From Symbiodinium sp. CCMP2592 (lineage: Eukaryota > Sar > Dinophyceae > Suessiales > Symbiodiniaceae): a DNA stretch of 64,000 bases. A program made the translations under genes and the position numbers. The first letter of the stretch is position 1. Each line of letters starts with the position of its first letter. The DNA is taken from NCBI GenBank assembly GCA_905221615.1, contig CAJNDT010006182.1:248001-312000 (forward strand), read 5' to 3'. Positions 53,520-64,000 of this stretch are shown here, in pieces. Under the pieces are notes generated by a model that was given only the letters and a program-made list of their open reading frames with translations, was not told the DNA's origin and ran no database searches.

Positions 53520-56500
53520 TGAAAGCCGCAATCTTACTTCCGAGGCGGAGCCTCAGCTCGGACCTTGCCGCCAAACCTCCGGGAGGGGAGGCCGTCTTAA
53601 GGGAGCTGGGAAGTTTAGGGTTTAGGCCGTCGAGGCTTTAGAGTTCCCTTATCGTTAGACTTAGGAGGCCCCTTCGGACTTGGGATCCAGCATCAGCTGA
53701 GAGCGCCGGTTTCGAGTTTGAACAAGCACAAAGACTTTTGGTCGAGCTGTTTTCAGAGATTCATTGAAATGTGCCAGAATTCGCACCTTCGCCAGGCTCA
53801 GATTCGGAGAAGCGTAGAAGATCTCATGCCCGACGAGCAGAAGGAGCGCAACACGCGTCCGGAGTGAAAGCTGCTGTTACACATTCGCTCAACGACGATC
53901 CACATGCCTGAGTTGCTGCTGTGGTGTATAGGCGCTCCTGCGCGTGATGGACAACCTCAACAGCCCATTCGTGTCCTTGACAGGCATGCTTGTGGAGCTC
54001 CGCCGTACAAGCCCGCTCATGTCTCTCAATCTTTCGCTTGAAGGCCTTCGACACGAGCGCCTTGGGCGTGCGTCCCGCGGATCCTGCCCGGCACTCTGCA
54101 AGCAGCGAGGCACGGATGCCTTGGCGCCCTCAAGCTTCCCAGGTCGAGCGGGGCAGGAGGTCTTCACCACCTTCGTCGCCTTGGCCGTGCCCTCAATGAA
54201 TCTACGCCTTAGCCTTAAGATTCTAAAGGACGAACCTGACCTGGGGCAGGTCATTGGCAGTGCTCCCATCCTCTTCACATCCTTGACTGGGATCGCAAAG
54301 GCCAGCCTGATATGCTCTCCGTCGAGGTGCAGCTCAAACGTTCCTAGACAGGTGTGCATGGCGGGCATGCTCGGGGGCGTTGTGTCGGTGCCAGTGCCCC
54401 AAGCATCGTGTTGTCTGCATGGGGCAGTTGGTCCGTGTTCGGATTCTGTCTTGCAGGGCTTGGATCAGGCCCTTGGACTTCATTTTCTCCATGCCACAAC
54501 TTGTGAACATAGATCGCTATGCAAAAGCTATGACAGTTTGATGCCTTTCGGCATCTCTTTGGCATCTTGGCCCCCGCCTGGAATGCACCGCGTTGTAACA
54601 GTCGGAGCCCTGCGCGTTTGCTGAGGCTGCTGCTCTACTGTTGCTTCCCTGTCGGGGCCCTTCATTCGGTGAGCCCGAAGCTGCCAGAGATGGCGATGGT
54701 TGTTTTTTCCATCCATCTTCTTGTTGCGCCTTGCTACAGACCCCCCTCCAGTGTTGAGCACTGCCTTTTGAGATGTGTTCGGGTTGCCAGCAGTTAAACT
54801 CTCTTTCATGTTGTCCGTGTTTCACCGTCACGAAGCGCTGATTCATCTGAGAAGCCGATAGACAGGCCTTGCGCCTCTCCGGAGGCTGGAAAGCTTAGGC
54901 TTTAGGTGCCGAGGTTGGGCTTTAAATCTTCAGACCCGACCCACCAGTCACGAACCCAAGCCGGACGTCGCATTCCAAACACAGGTCCTGATGATGCTTG
55001 GCTTCGGGCCTTCGCGGGTCGTGATGCCAAGTGCAGGGTGCGTGTATTGTCTAGGGCGGGCTTGGACTATTTGGGCAGGACTTGAGAAGGGCATGGCCTA
55101 GGACCTAGGACTTCTCTGGTAGACAAGGTCGGGCACACTGCCGAACTGCTAGCCGCCACATTATGTGAGAATTCGTCTCACCCAGGTAAAGCAGCGTGCT
55201 CTTGCCCTCTTCGCTTGGTGGCTGCTAGCCGGTAGGCCGAAGCAGCTTCCTCGGTTGAGCTTAGCAGGCGGTTCAGAGTTTCGAGGAGAGATGTGGGGTG
55301 TCCGGCTCACGGGGAGTGCTGTTACGACTGTGCGAACTTGGGGTCACTATACTAGTCTGACCTTTTGCTGAGTTTTGGGGTTTGGGAATGTTTGGGGTGC
55401 AGAACTTTCAATCCAAAATCTTCGGAACATATTTCAGTTGTGGGCCCTTAGGAGCTTAAGGCTTAGGTTCAGTTGTCGTGCTGTTGGCAGATGTAGTTCA
55501 TGTCGCGGAACACCAAGGCCGACACCCGAAAAGGCGCCGCCAGGCAGGGTGGTGTAAGCACTAGAAGCGGTATAGCCCGCTGCATCAGCTGGTCGGTTCC
55601 ATCTTCTTGTCTTCCAGTACAGGCTGACGGCCGTCCGATTTGTAAGAGTTTGATATGGTGACTATCAACGCCAACCGAAACTAGCGGCTCGCAGCGTCGT
55701 GGCGACAACCACAAGCTGTTCCTTTAAGCTGCGTGCTGAAAGCCTCCAAGTATGGGACGGACGATGCTTCCATCGCAAAGCCTGCCGCAATGTACCCCTT
55801 GAGGAAGAGTCTGTTGTCGGTTGGCAAGGCTCCCAGCAGTTAATGCCGAGAAGTTCGTTTCTGTTGGACAGCGAGAAGTAGTTTCTCCGAAAATACAGCC
55901 CCGAGCCCACAGGCACAATAGTCGGGGCTGGGGGAGTGGAGCTTCCTGCATGTCTGCCATGCCGTCGCCGCGTGATCGGCCGCAAGATCGCCCAAGACCG
56001 CAAGTGGGCCGGTTTTGGGGGCTTCGGGGCTTCGGGCACGACCACGTCGATCCTCGAAAAACCCCCTTGTCCATCTGTATCTGACAGTGACGATGTGCCG
56101 ATGCGCCGCAGGAATTTGCTGGCCAGTTTGCACGCAGCTTCGCCGGCAATGGCCAGGGCTGACAGTGAGTTCAGGGCCGCAGACTGCATTCAGATCTGTA
56201 CATGTTGCGGTGGTGTGTAGTTGATGGTGAGCAGGGGCCGACAAACAACATGCGAGAAGTGGTATGTAGTGGTAGGAATGGTGACCTTACCGGCGTCGCA
56301 GCAGTAGCAGCAGCAGCTGCTTTCTGCCTACGCTGATGATGCTTCTCATGGTCATGATGCTTCTGATTTCTGTCTGCTTTCTTGGTGCTGATCCTGCCCC
56401 GAGGGCTCAGAAGTCAGCTCTGGTCCTGGATGCACGGGATCGAAGCCGTGGGCCCAGTATCGCATGGCTGCAGTTAGGAGCTCTGCTTCTGTAGGAGGAG

Positions 56501-57039
56501 TGCTGAAGTGGATTCTGAGACAGTGGAGGTCTCAGATGGTGAAGGGATCGGGGGGGGGTTGGAACAGACGTCAGGTTGTTTAGCTTCATGTTTTACGGAT
56601 CTGATGTGGCATGGGCTTGACATTCAAACGCTCGACCAGCCCTATGCTCTTGGCCCCATTTTGGTTTCTGCATTGCTGCAGCCCTGTGGTTAGGTGTTTG
56701 GAGTCTTGTGATTCCTTTGCGGCTCTTCCTAGCACGATTCCGACGTAAAGAGGTGAACAGAGGTGAAAAGACTCACCGGTTCAGCGGGTCTCGGACACTT
56801 CGGATGAGTCTTTGCGCTTATGTGCGTGGCTTGGGTTGAGCTCGAAAGTGTGTGCTTTAATCGCCGTTCACTTGCGTGGCAGAAGAGGCTGGAGAAACCA
56901 GGCTCCGGCCACTTCAAGTTTTGTCAACTATGATGATATGCCTCACTCTTTTAGCAACCCGACTGCGAATTCCCCTGAGCTACGGGTCTGTTCCAGAGGT
57001 CCCAAAGCTGGAGAGGCTCCCGGAGAGGGCGTGCGGGGC

Positions 57040-57160
57040 ACAGACTCGGCCATTTTTGGGTTCAGGGTTTTGGGCGTTTCGGGTTTACAGCGTAGGGATC
57101 AGGCTGGTTTAAGGCTCAGGGCTTAGGGTTCAGGGTTTACATTTAGCTAGGGTTTATCTT
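57040..57160 (+). repeat. degenerate telomere-like G-rich tract
   Basis: Repeated GGGTT(C/T)AGGG-type words (GGGTTCAGGG, GGGTTTACA, CTTAGGGTTCAGGG, CTAGGGTTTA) on the plus strand. This is the clearest of roughly twenty such tracts in the window. Confidence 0.6.
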
Positions 57161-59559
57161 AGGAGTGTCAAGAGCTTTATGGACATGTTCTGCCTTTTTA
57201 GACACAGCATCGCCAAGGTGCGGGAGCTTCGAGAAGATCTGGCAGGCATCCACAAGCAGTTCCTCGGCTGACCAAGACAAGATTCCCATCTAGCGCATCA
57301 GAGATGAAGACGCCTGGCTACCTTTATGGCCCTTTGGTGCCCGCAGGCTTGCCTTTCGGGCTTCCCCCATGGCTGAAGTATGCGCGACTGCATGGCACAT
57401 GTTCAACTGCGTCAGCTTACATGGCAAGGGGCAAACAGTTTGCTCTCGGAAAGCTATTTTTCATGCATTTATGCCGTGGTCTCCTGCTCATCTGTGACGG
57501 TGTGTTGGGCAGCTTCTTCATGCAAGGATTTAGTTCTGTGTTTGACGCAGCTGAAGGTGATAATGGAGATGTTGACTATGGTTATGCTGATTGCCAGTAT
57601 TCAGCAAAGGGCATCGACAGCATGCAAATCCGTCCGTGATCTGACTCCGAGAGTCTCACAAATTGGATGTTCTCAGTCTTGGTTCAGTTGTGCTTGAGGG
57701 TTTCAGGGTGGATCCTGCCTCGTTTGATCCTAGAGCAGTCTTGCAGAAGAGTCTTGGTGGAGCCTCAAGGCTTGCACTCGCCCCATAGGAGCCTTAAAGC
57801 TCTGAATGTGTTTGCATTTTGATCCTTGTTGTGTTGCACCCTGCAGGATCTCGTAGTAGAGTCATGTGTAGCTAAGCTCCGGCTGCCAAACTTTGATCCT
57901 GAAGCCACTTGGATTTTCTGCTGCTGGCAGGCTCATTGCCAGCGAGACCCAGCTTTCCAGCAAATAACTTCACACCACGTTGCGATACTGCAACTCTGAT
58001 TTGGCGTGCTCAGCAAGCCGCACCTAGAAGCCCTCATCCCTAAACCCGAAAGTCCCTCCATGAAGTCTTTGGAACTGCAGACCCTGCCTAAGCCCTCAAA
58101 CCGCAATCCTGCCTAAACAGCCATGGGGGCCCTAAACCACGTCGAGAAGTCTCTCGTCTTTCTAAGGTTGTCGAGGGTCCTGGACGGTCAGGCCGAGCTT
58201 CAGGCGCTCTCTCGAGGGGGGTAGGGGGTCCCCCTTCTGTGGGGGAGAGCTTGTGGGGCGACTTTCTGCTTTTGTTGCTGCTGCTGATGTCCAAGAATGT
58301 GCATCCAGGCTACTGCAGTCCGTTTCAGAGCTTGGGGTTGTGCATAGACTACCAGAAAGCAGCCAGCCACTGCGACCTTGCTGGTGTTCTACGTCTTTGG
58401 CTTCGGGGCTACACGGACTGTTCTTTCCCAGCCCATGCGTGGCAAATTCATGTGACTGCCGTGACTGCCGTGCCTGCAGGCTTCCGTGCGCTCCCCAGTC
58501 TTTAGCTGTTGCGGGTGCAGGGCCGCCGCTGAGCATCTGACTTGCATCGCGAGCACGGCCTGAAGCAGAAACTGAAGCAAACCCAGGTGCTGAAAGCTCT
58601 GCTGGAACCTCCCACGGCTTTCGTGTGGTGCTCAGTGGCTTCAGGATGAAGGGATTGGCCAGGCGACGTGTGTGTGTGCTTCGCTTCGCTTCGCTCCGGC
58701 TGCAGCCAGGCCAACTGGCACCATCACACGGGCTGAGAGCTTAACCGGAGCGCAGTTGCGATTCGGAGCTGGGCAATGTCAGGGGTCGATTAACTGAAAG
58801 TCGGAGTTCAAGGTTGAAATTAAACTCGAACCTGCTAGTGTTCAAGGGGCCGAGGAGGCATCCCCAAGTGCTGGCAGCATGGGTCTTTAAGCCTCTAGAA
58901 GATGGTTTCGACGAGATTGTGCCGAACACAGTGGAGTTGAAAAGATAAAGCCGTTTAGGTCACGGAAAGAAAGAGGTGGAGCACACAACCCGTGATACGA
59001 AGAGGCCGCTCATCACTGTATTGACATAGCGGCCAGAACGCTGGTATGGATGAACTGATGTGTTATACGTTTGTTGCATCAACCGAGAACCAACCGTGCC
59101 AGGTAACTGGCGGATCATGCTAGCACCCTGCTGCCGGCAAGCAGCACGACCGACCGCAGTTGACATATTGTTGCTCATAGGACACAGAGAGGTACTTAAT
59201 CCATGTATCCGGCCTTCGGAGAGTGATAAGTTTGCTTGAACGGTCCTGTACATCATAGCAACAAAAACATCCAAAATGTTGCATACGTATTTCTGTACAG
59301 AACGTGGGTCGAAATGGCTCTTCATGTTCAACCTTCGTACTGACCCCTTGTGACGTGTTGCAGTAGTTGCGTCGACGCAGATTATTCCCGTTAAAAGTTC
59401 CTGTAATGCCTGGCTCGGACAAAAAAACCGCCCTGGAAGTCTGAGCTGCAGACCCTAACCTGTCCGAAGCCTCCACGACGCTCAGTGCCCACCGCCCAGG
59501 GGAGCGCGGGAACGAAAGCCCCAGCGGGCTCAGAGCCAAGGCGCGAAAACCGCTTTTAA

Positions 59560-59593
59560 GGTTTAGGGTTTAGGGTACCCTAAACCCTAAACC
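59560..59593. repeat. 34-bp perfect palindrome of head-to-head telomeric repeats
   Basis: The left half is GGTTTAGGGTTTAGGG. The centre is TA. The right half is CCCTAAACCCTAAACC. This is two TTTAGGG-type units facing two CCCTAAA units, the orientation produced by joining two chromosome ends. TTTAGGG is the telomere repeat known from dinoflagellates. Confidence 0.9.
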
Positions 59594-59890
59594 GTTCTGA
59601 ACAACACACCGAAAGGGTAGGCAACGACTAGACTCGAATCACAAGGGTCACGAGGCTTCGGAGCTGTCCGGATGGTTTAGGTTTCGGTGGTTTTTTTGTT
59701 GAAGAGGAGATGCAGTTTCACTATTAGGCACTGCAGGCTTTTGAGTCTCGAGGGTTTTGGCTTGGGGTCGTGTCTGTGGGCTTGGGGTTCCGGGATCAGG
59801 GTTGGCAGTGGCAGTGTTGGAGGCGTCGTCGCAGCAAAGGGAGCTTTAGTTCACCGCAGGCAGCAGTCGTGTTCCGTTGGTTTTCGACAG

Positions 59891-60067
59891 ATGTGGATGC
59901 GTCGGACTTGCGGGTTGACATTTGCAGGACAGCGGCCCCAGGCTGGGACAGGTTTTTCCAGATTGTGCCGGATGGGAGAGCGCGCGTAAACGATTGGCCT
60001 GACTTTGCCAGGGTCGACTTTCGCCAGCAGCCTCGCCGGGCGTGCCTTGGCTGTCTCGATGTGCATG
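59891..60067 (+). CDS. possible internal exon, unknown
   Basis: Between the acceptor TTTTCGACAG and the donor GCATG|GTCAG, the plus frame is open and reads like a soluble protein (VDASDLRVDICRTAAPGWD, then RFFQIVPDGRARVNDWPDF). GC-rich third positions fit the calmodulin exons. The minus strand is also open. No domain was recognised and no partner exons were found. Confidence 0.22.
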
Positions 60068-61039
60068 GTCAGAGAAGCTAAGCAACTAATTAAGTTCCAT
60101 AGCAACACTGCGCCGGCACAGACCCTCCACGCACTGGAAGACCACACCAAGTCGCCTCTGCGGATCATCCGTCCTGGCGCCGCACTCCTGCGCCCTCGCT
60201 CACGCATGCACCTGGCACTTTGTGCCCCGACGTTGGAAACAAGCCCCAGATGTCTGAACGCATGTGCAGAATTGACGAGTGGATGGCCTGGGTTACACCA
60301 GGTGGTGATGACAGTGACGATGCTGGTGCTGATGATGGTGATGGCTTACTTCATCGGTCACTCGTCCTTTGCCAGCACCACCAGCACCAGGAGTAGCATC
60401 AGCAAGAAGCGAAACCAGTGGCAATGTTCGAAGGTTTGGAGCGTCAGCGCACAAAGCCTCCAAAGATCCTAACGAGGCACAGTTGACCCTCAGTGAAACC
60501 CCCGATTCGTGGTGTTCCCTCGAGGCACCGGGACGGAAATCATCAGGTGCCCGGGGTTCGGGCGTATCTTCGGTCTTCAGCCAAGGTTTCCGGATGTTTT
60601 GGGCATTAGGGCTTCGGTGCATTTGGAGCGGCTTCGTGCTCGGGGTTCAGACACAAGAGCTGCTCCGGGGGCCCTCTGTTAGACTTTCATGTCTGAAGTC
60701 AGGGAGCCGAAGGTCTTGGACTCACGCTCAAAAGTCTTGCAACCTGAAGCCCACCACCAAAAGAGTCCTACAATACCCTTGCATTCGACGCCGAGTTTCC
60801 AACGGCCCTGCCCACTAGATAAATCTTGAAAGCCTGAGGCATAAACGATTCTGGGAGTGTGGCTAGGAGGGTTTGGGGTGCGGTCTGCAATTATGTGGCT
60901 TTAGGGCGCTGCAGGTTGGGCCGTGCGTGCTGGAATCAGTCCCGGAAGAGACCCCAGACAATGTGAGCCAACGCTTGCACCAGGAGAGCAGGAGAAGAGC
61001 ATCTATGCCGCTCGGCAGCAGTATTGGCAATCGTTGCTG
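60068..61039. other. intergenic, no supported gene
   Basis: Short open frames only. A GATGGTGATG-type cluster lies at 60300-60350. Confidence 0.4.
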
Positions 61040-61300
61040 TTCCTCCTCCTGCTGCTGCTGCTGCCACTGGCGCTTCTGCTAGCGCTGCTGCTACTGCTAC
61101 TACCACTACTACGACAACAACAACTACAACAACTACTACTACTACTCCTGCTGCTGCTGCTACTACTACTACTACTACTACTACTACTGCCACCAGCACT
61201 ACTGCCACTACTGCTGCTGCTACTCCTACTCCTACTCCTTCTACTACTACTACTACTACTACTACTACGACGACTACTACTACCACCACCAGGCTGTTGC
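61040..61300. repeat. CTA/CTG compound microsatellite
   Basis: CTGCTG, CTACTA and ACAACA blocks, similar in grammar to the 15.2-kb microsatellite but without the CTAGTA hexamer. Leu, Thr/Ala or Val runs in reading frames here are artefacts. Confidence 0.9.
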
Positions 61301-64000
61301 TGCTACTGCTGATGGCCGGGTTGCGCTCTCTATTTGTTTCCCTGTTACCACCTCCGTACACGTGTGTCGTGTGCCTTGCCCCCGTAATTTCAGGCTTGAG
61401 GTTGTGAGCCCAAAACCTCTTCTCCTCTGAGACCAGGCTGAATCCTCTACCAAACAGCGGTTCTTCTGCGAATCCGTAAGTCCGCCGCACAGCCCAGGAG
61501 AGTGCTCGAGACTTGAAGCTTCCTGGCCTAACCTTGGGTGTTGAATATTGAGGGCTTGGTCACAGGCTCGAAGCCTGCCGCCTGCGTGGCTTTGAGGTTT
61601 CCTTCGTCATCGGTGCTGAAGGCAAGTATCAAGACGTAAAAAGCTATATAATATTACAGTGGTGTATAGCGGTGTCTTGAATTTTGCGGTCATTGTTTCG
61701 AGGCCCAACCTCCGTGCGTTAATCGCGGGTCCTTTAATTGAGGATCCTCTTTCAGAAGCTCCTTGCTGGTCTCAGGAAAGATGCCTTGCAGAGGCACGGG
61801 ATGCTGGTATGGCGCATAAATCGTAGAAACTAGTCGAGCCATGTAGCCCTGGATTAGAAAAGGCAATTGTCAGCATCGCTGCTGAACAAGCATAGTACTC
61901 GCAAGAGCAACAACGCTCCGGGCACGTGCACTCATCAGCAGCAGTCGCCCCGCAACGCAGCAACATCAGCATGAGGGATGCTCTCAATGCTGAGGGGAGC
62001 GAGAAGACGGAACGAAGCACGGCATCAAGACCAAGAAGCAGCAACCTAGCCAGCAACAGCAGCAACAGGGCTGCGTCTAATGCCAGCATTGATTTCTGTG
62101 TGCTTCGACTGGTTCACACGATGGTACACTATGGATAGATGGTGGCTTCTGCACAGAGAGCACTTGCGGTACTGCCGATTTATGTCTATGCGTGTAGTCA
62201 GTGTAGTCAATGCATCCAGCAAGAAGAAATGCCACTAGCAGCAACCGACTGCATTCCTAAAGCCACGACGAAGATCACGACGACGGCTGCTGCTGCTGAT
62301 TCTGCGATCAGTACCGCTAAAGCCGAAATCGACACAGCCTCTGCCAAGTGCCACTGCCGACTGCCAGCGCCAACTGCGAAGAACGACGGTGCCGCCGAAA
62401 GCCCTGGAGCCCCCTTCATCCTAAAGCCTCCATGCAGCCGATGTGGTTTACCTGGACTTCCCATCGAACAGCTCAGGGTGTTTAGGCAAGGTTCTCCAGA
62501 ATGACACTAGTCTATGTATATACATACATAATCAATCACATGTACATATTCGCTCGTGTGAACGCGTTAGTCGGTTGTGCATACAAGACAGGTCCACGAC
62601 CACGCAGTTACGACTGCACGACGACATGTCAGAAGCTAATGCAGTTGCCACCATTTGCATTGCATGCAGCGACTATGTGTCATGGCGATGGCAAAAGCGA
62701 TTGCGAAAACGGAATGACAGTAGCGGCTGATCTTATGGAAAATTTGGTGGTGTCGCGACAATGAAGACAATGTTGATGATGCTGCATGAGTAGGAGCGTT
62801 GGTGATCTTGATGATGGTGGCGGTGGGACGACGATCGTGGTGATGACTATGGGTTTATGATGTTGCCCACCAACCTTGATCGACAGCGATCTAGGGATGG
62901 GGGAGCACGTCACCTGTCCAGATCCGATCGGGTGGCAGGTTATTCGATTTGGCAGAAGAGCACGAGCTTGAGATGTGGACGGCTCAGCCCAGCCCAGCAA
63001 GTACCGAAGTCTTCCGGTGCTCGAAAGTCTTCGATCGAGTCGGACCATTAGTCAGATAGTTCAAGACCTTGCGGTCAAAGCAGAGGATCCAAGCAGTGAA
63101 GTTCCACAGTCCTTGCAAACTTTCTTCCAAACCGGAAGAAGGACACTCTTTTGCACATGCACGTGGCTGCTGTAAGCCGCGGCCCTTGACGGAGTGCTGG
63201 CCGGCACGTCGACCGGACGTAGCTTCAGAGCTAGTGGCTGCTGCTAGAAGAATAGAACCTTACATGCGCAACGCGGCCTTCTCGCAATAGCTCAGTGTAG
63301 GCTCAAATCTGCGGCTTCGACCCCCGAGGCTTGAACCTAAGACTCCGCGACGCCGCGTCATACATCCAAGCCGAGGTCACAGCGAAAGGAGCGGCGACGG
63401 CGCAGTTGCCTGCACAAGGCCGGGAGCACCAGAACAAGATGGGGGTGATGTGGTGATCGGGGGGTTGATAACAAGTGGAGTCCTTCTCTCTGACATCGTC
63501 CCAGAGGAGGCAAAGGAAGTCATGTTGTCTTGTTGACAGAACACGAATCTAGTGGTACCGGACCCCGTTATGGCCACTGCTGTTTTGATTCTTCTTGCTC
63601 GTGTTGTTTGCACGAAATGTCGCCTCACTACGGCTCGTCATTCCTACGGTGGCGGCTGAGTTTGAAATTGACTCTGTGCATGTCGATAACGTCCTGTTGC
63701 ATTCACATGATTGCTGCTACTGTTACCGTCGCGGTTGCTGCTGTTGTTGTCAACCAGCATGTCTTCGCCAGTACCCTACAGCCAGTGAAAGCTCCAGACA
63801 CTAAAGCCTACGTACTGCCTACATTCTGCTGCTCCCAACAAAACTCTGATGCTGGGAACCCTGACCCGACATCTACAGTGTTTCCTGAAAGCCCTATACC
63901 TTAGTGAAAGACAAAGAAGGGCCAGGCTCTTGTGTCTTCTAAAGGCTCGGGTCCTTCAACTCAAAGTCCTCGAGCTCCCACCACCGAGAAGTTGACAAAG
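61301..64000. other. right end of window, no supported gene
   Basis: Short open frames with no recognised domain. Some GATGATG triplets occur near 62780-62860. I see no repeat or RNA gene of note. Confidence 0.4.

Larger units (their letters stand above)
43862..59559. other. long gene-poor region
   Basis: No gene is supported with confidence. Open stretches that look somewhat protein-like but lack domains or paired splice sites are 44651-44760 (plus), 46410-46660 (plus and minus both open), 51459-51862 (plus) and 53889-54624 (both strands open, GC-rich). The stretch holds many G- or C-biased telomere-like tracts (46800-46860, 46975-47060, 48105-48160, 53600-53650, 54885-54960, 55370-55400, 57040-57160, 58030-58140). 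It also contains the microsatellites and the hairpin at 53482 listed separately, and an ACAAACAAAC/CCACCCACC tract at 49290-49395. Confidence 0.4.

Noticed and set aside
53889..54624. Gene of about 160-226 codons on either strand
   Set aside because: Both strands are open because of GC-rich composition. Neither frame shows a recognisable domain, so I could not choose.
59120..59539. Minus-strand 139-codon open frame
   Set aside because: No domain, atypical composition, and no splice or signal features.

Overview
The window looks like nuclear DNA of a dinoflagellate, most likely of the Symbiodiniaceae/Suessiales type (inference). The evidence is a head-to-tail array of seven near-identical calmodulin genes, introns with both GT-AG and non-canonical GA-AG ends, an AAAAG motif downstream of the stops, very low gene density, abundant microsatellites and TTTAGGG-type telomeric words. 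No rRNA, tRNA, CRISPR array or prokaryote-style operon was recognised.

Layout. Positions 1-870 are a gene-poor left flank. Positions 871-10158 hold seven unidirectional calmodulin genes (period 1341-1356 bp), each with six exons encoding the same 149-residue protein. Positions 10650-11333 form a GC-extreme element bounded by an imperfect inverted repeat, followed by an AT-rich island. Positions 11.9-30.9 kb are mostly intergenic, with a large CTA/CTAGTA/CTACGA microsatellite (15.2-15.7 kb), a GATC-dense patch (20.1-20.3 kb) and one small secreted Cys-rich protein gene (22545-22817).

The most unusual part is 31.3-32.8 kb. It is a module bounded by 190-bp direct repeats and embedded in AC-rich microsatellite DNA. 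It is packed with small hairpins that fall into families with a conserved loop and variable but self-complementary stems. One loop family recurs at 53.5 kb, and the core of another resembles the leader upstream of every calmodulin ATG.

From 34.8 to 37.0 kb there are exon-like fragments: a short calreticulin/calnexin-like piece, a Lys/Gly-rich repeat ORF and a diverged second copy of its downstream exon. The clearest single-copy gene is at 42887-43861, a secreted protein with an N-terminal TIMP/NTR-like domain starting with Cys-Ser-Cys. The rest (43.9-64 kb) is gene-poor with microsatellites, many strand-flipping degenerate telomere-like tracts, and a perfect 34-bp head-to-head telomeric palindrome at 59560-59593.

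The calmodulin genes are probably transcribed together or one by one and resolved by spliced-leader trans-splicing and polyadenylation, as is known for tandem dinoflagellate genes. The other genes show no obvious functional link to one another.
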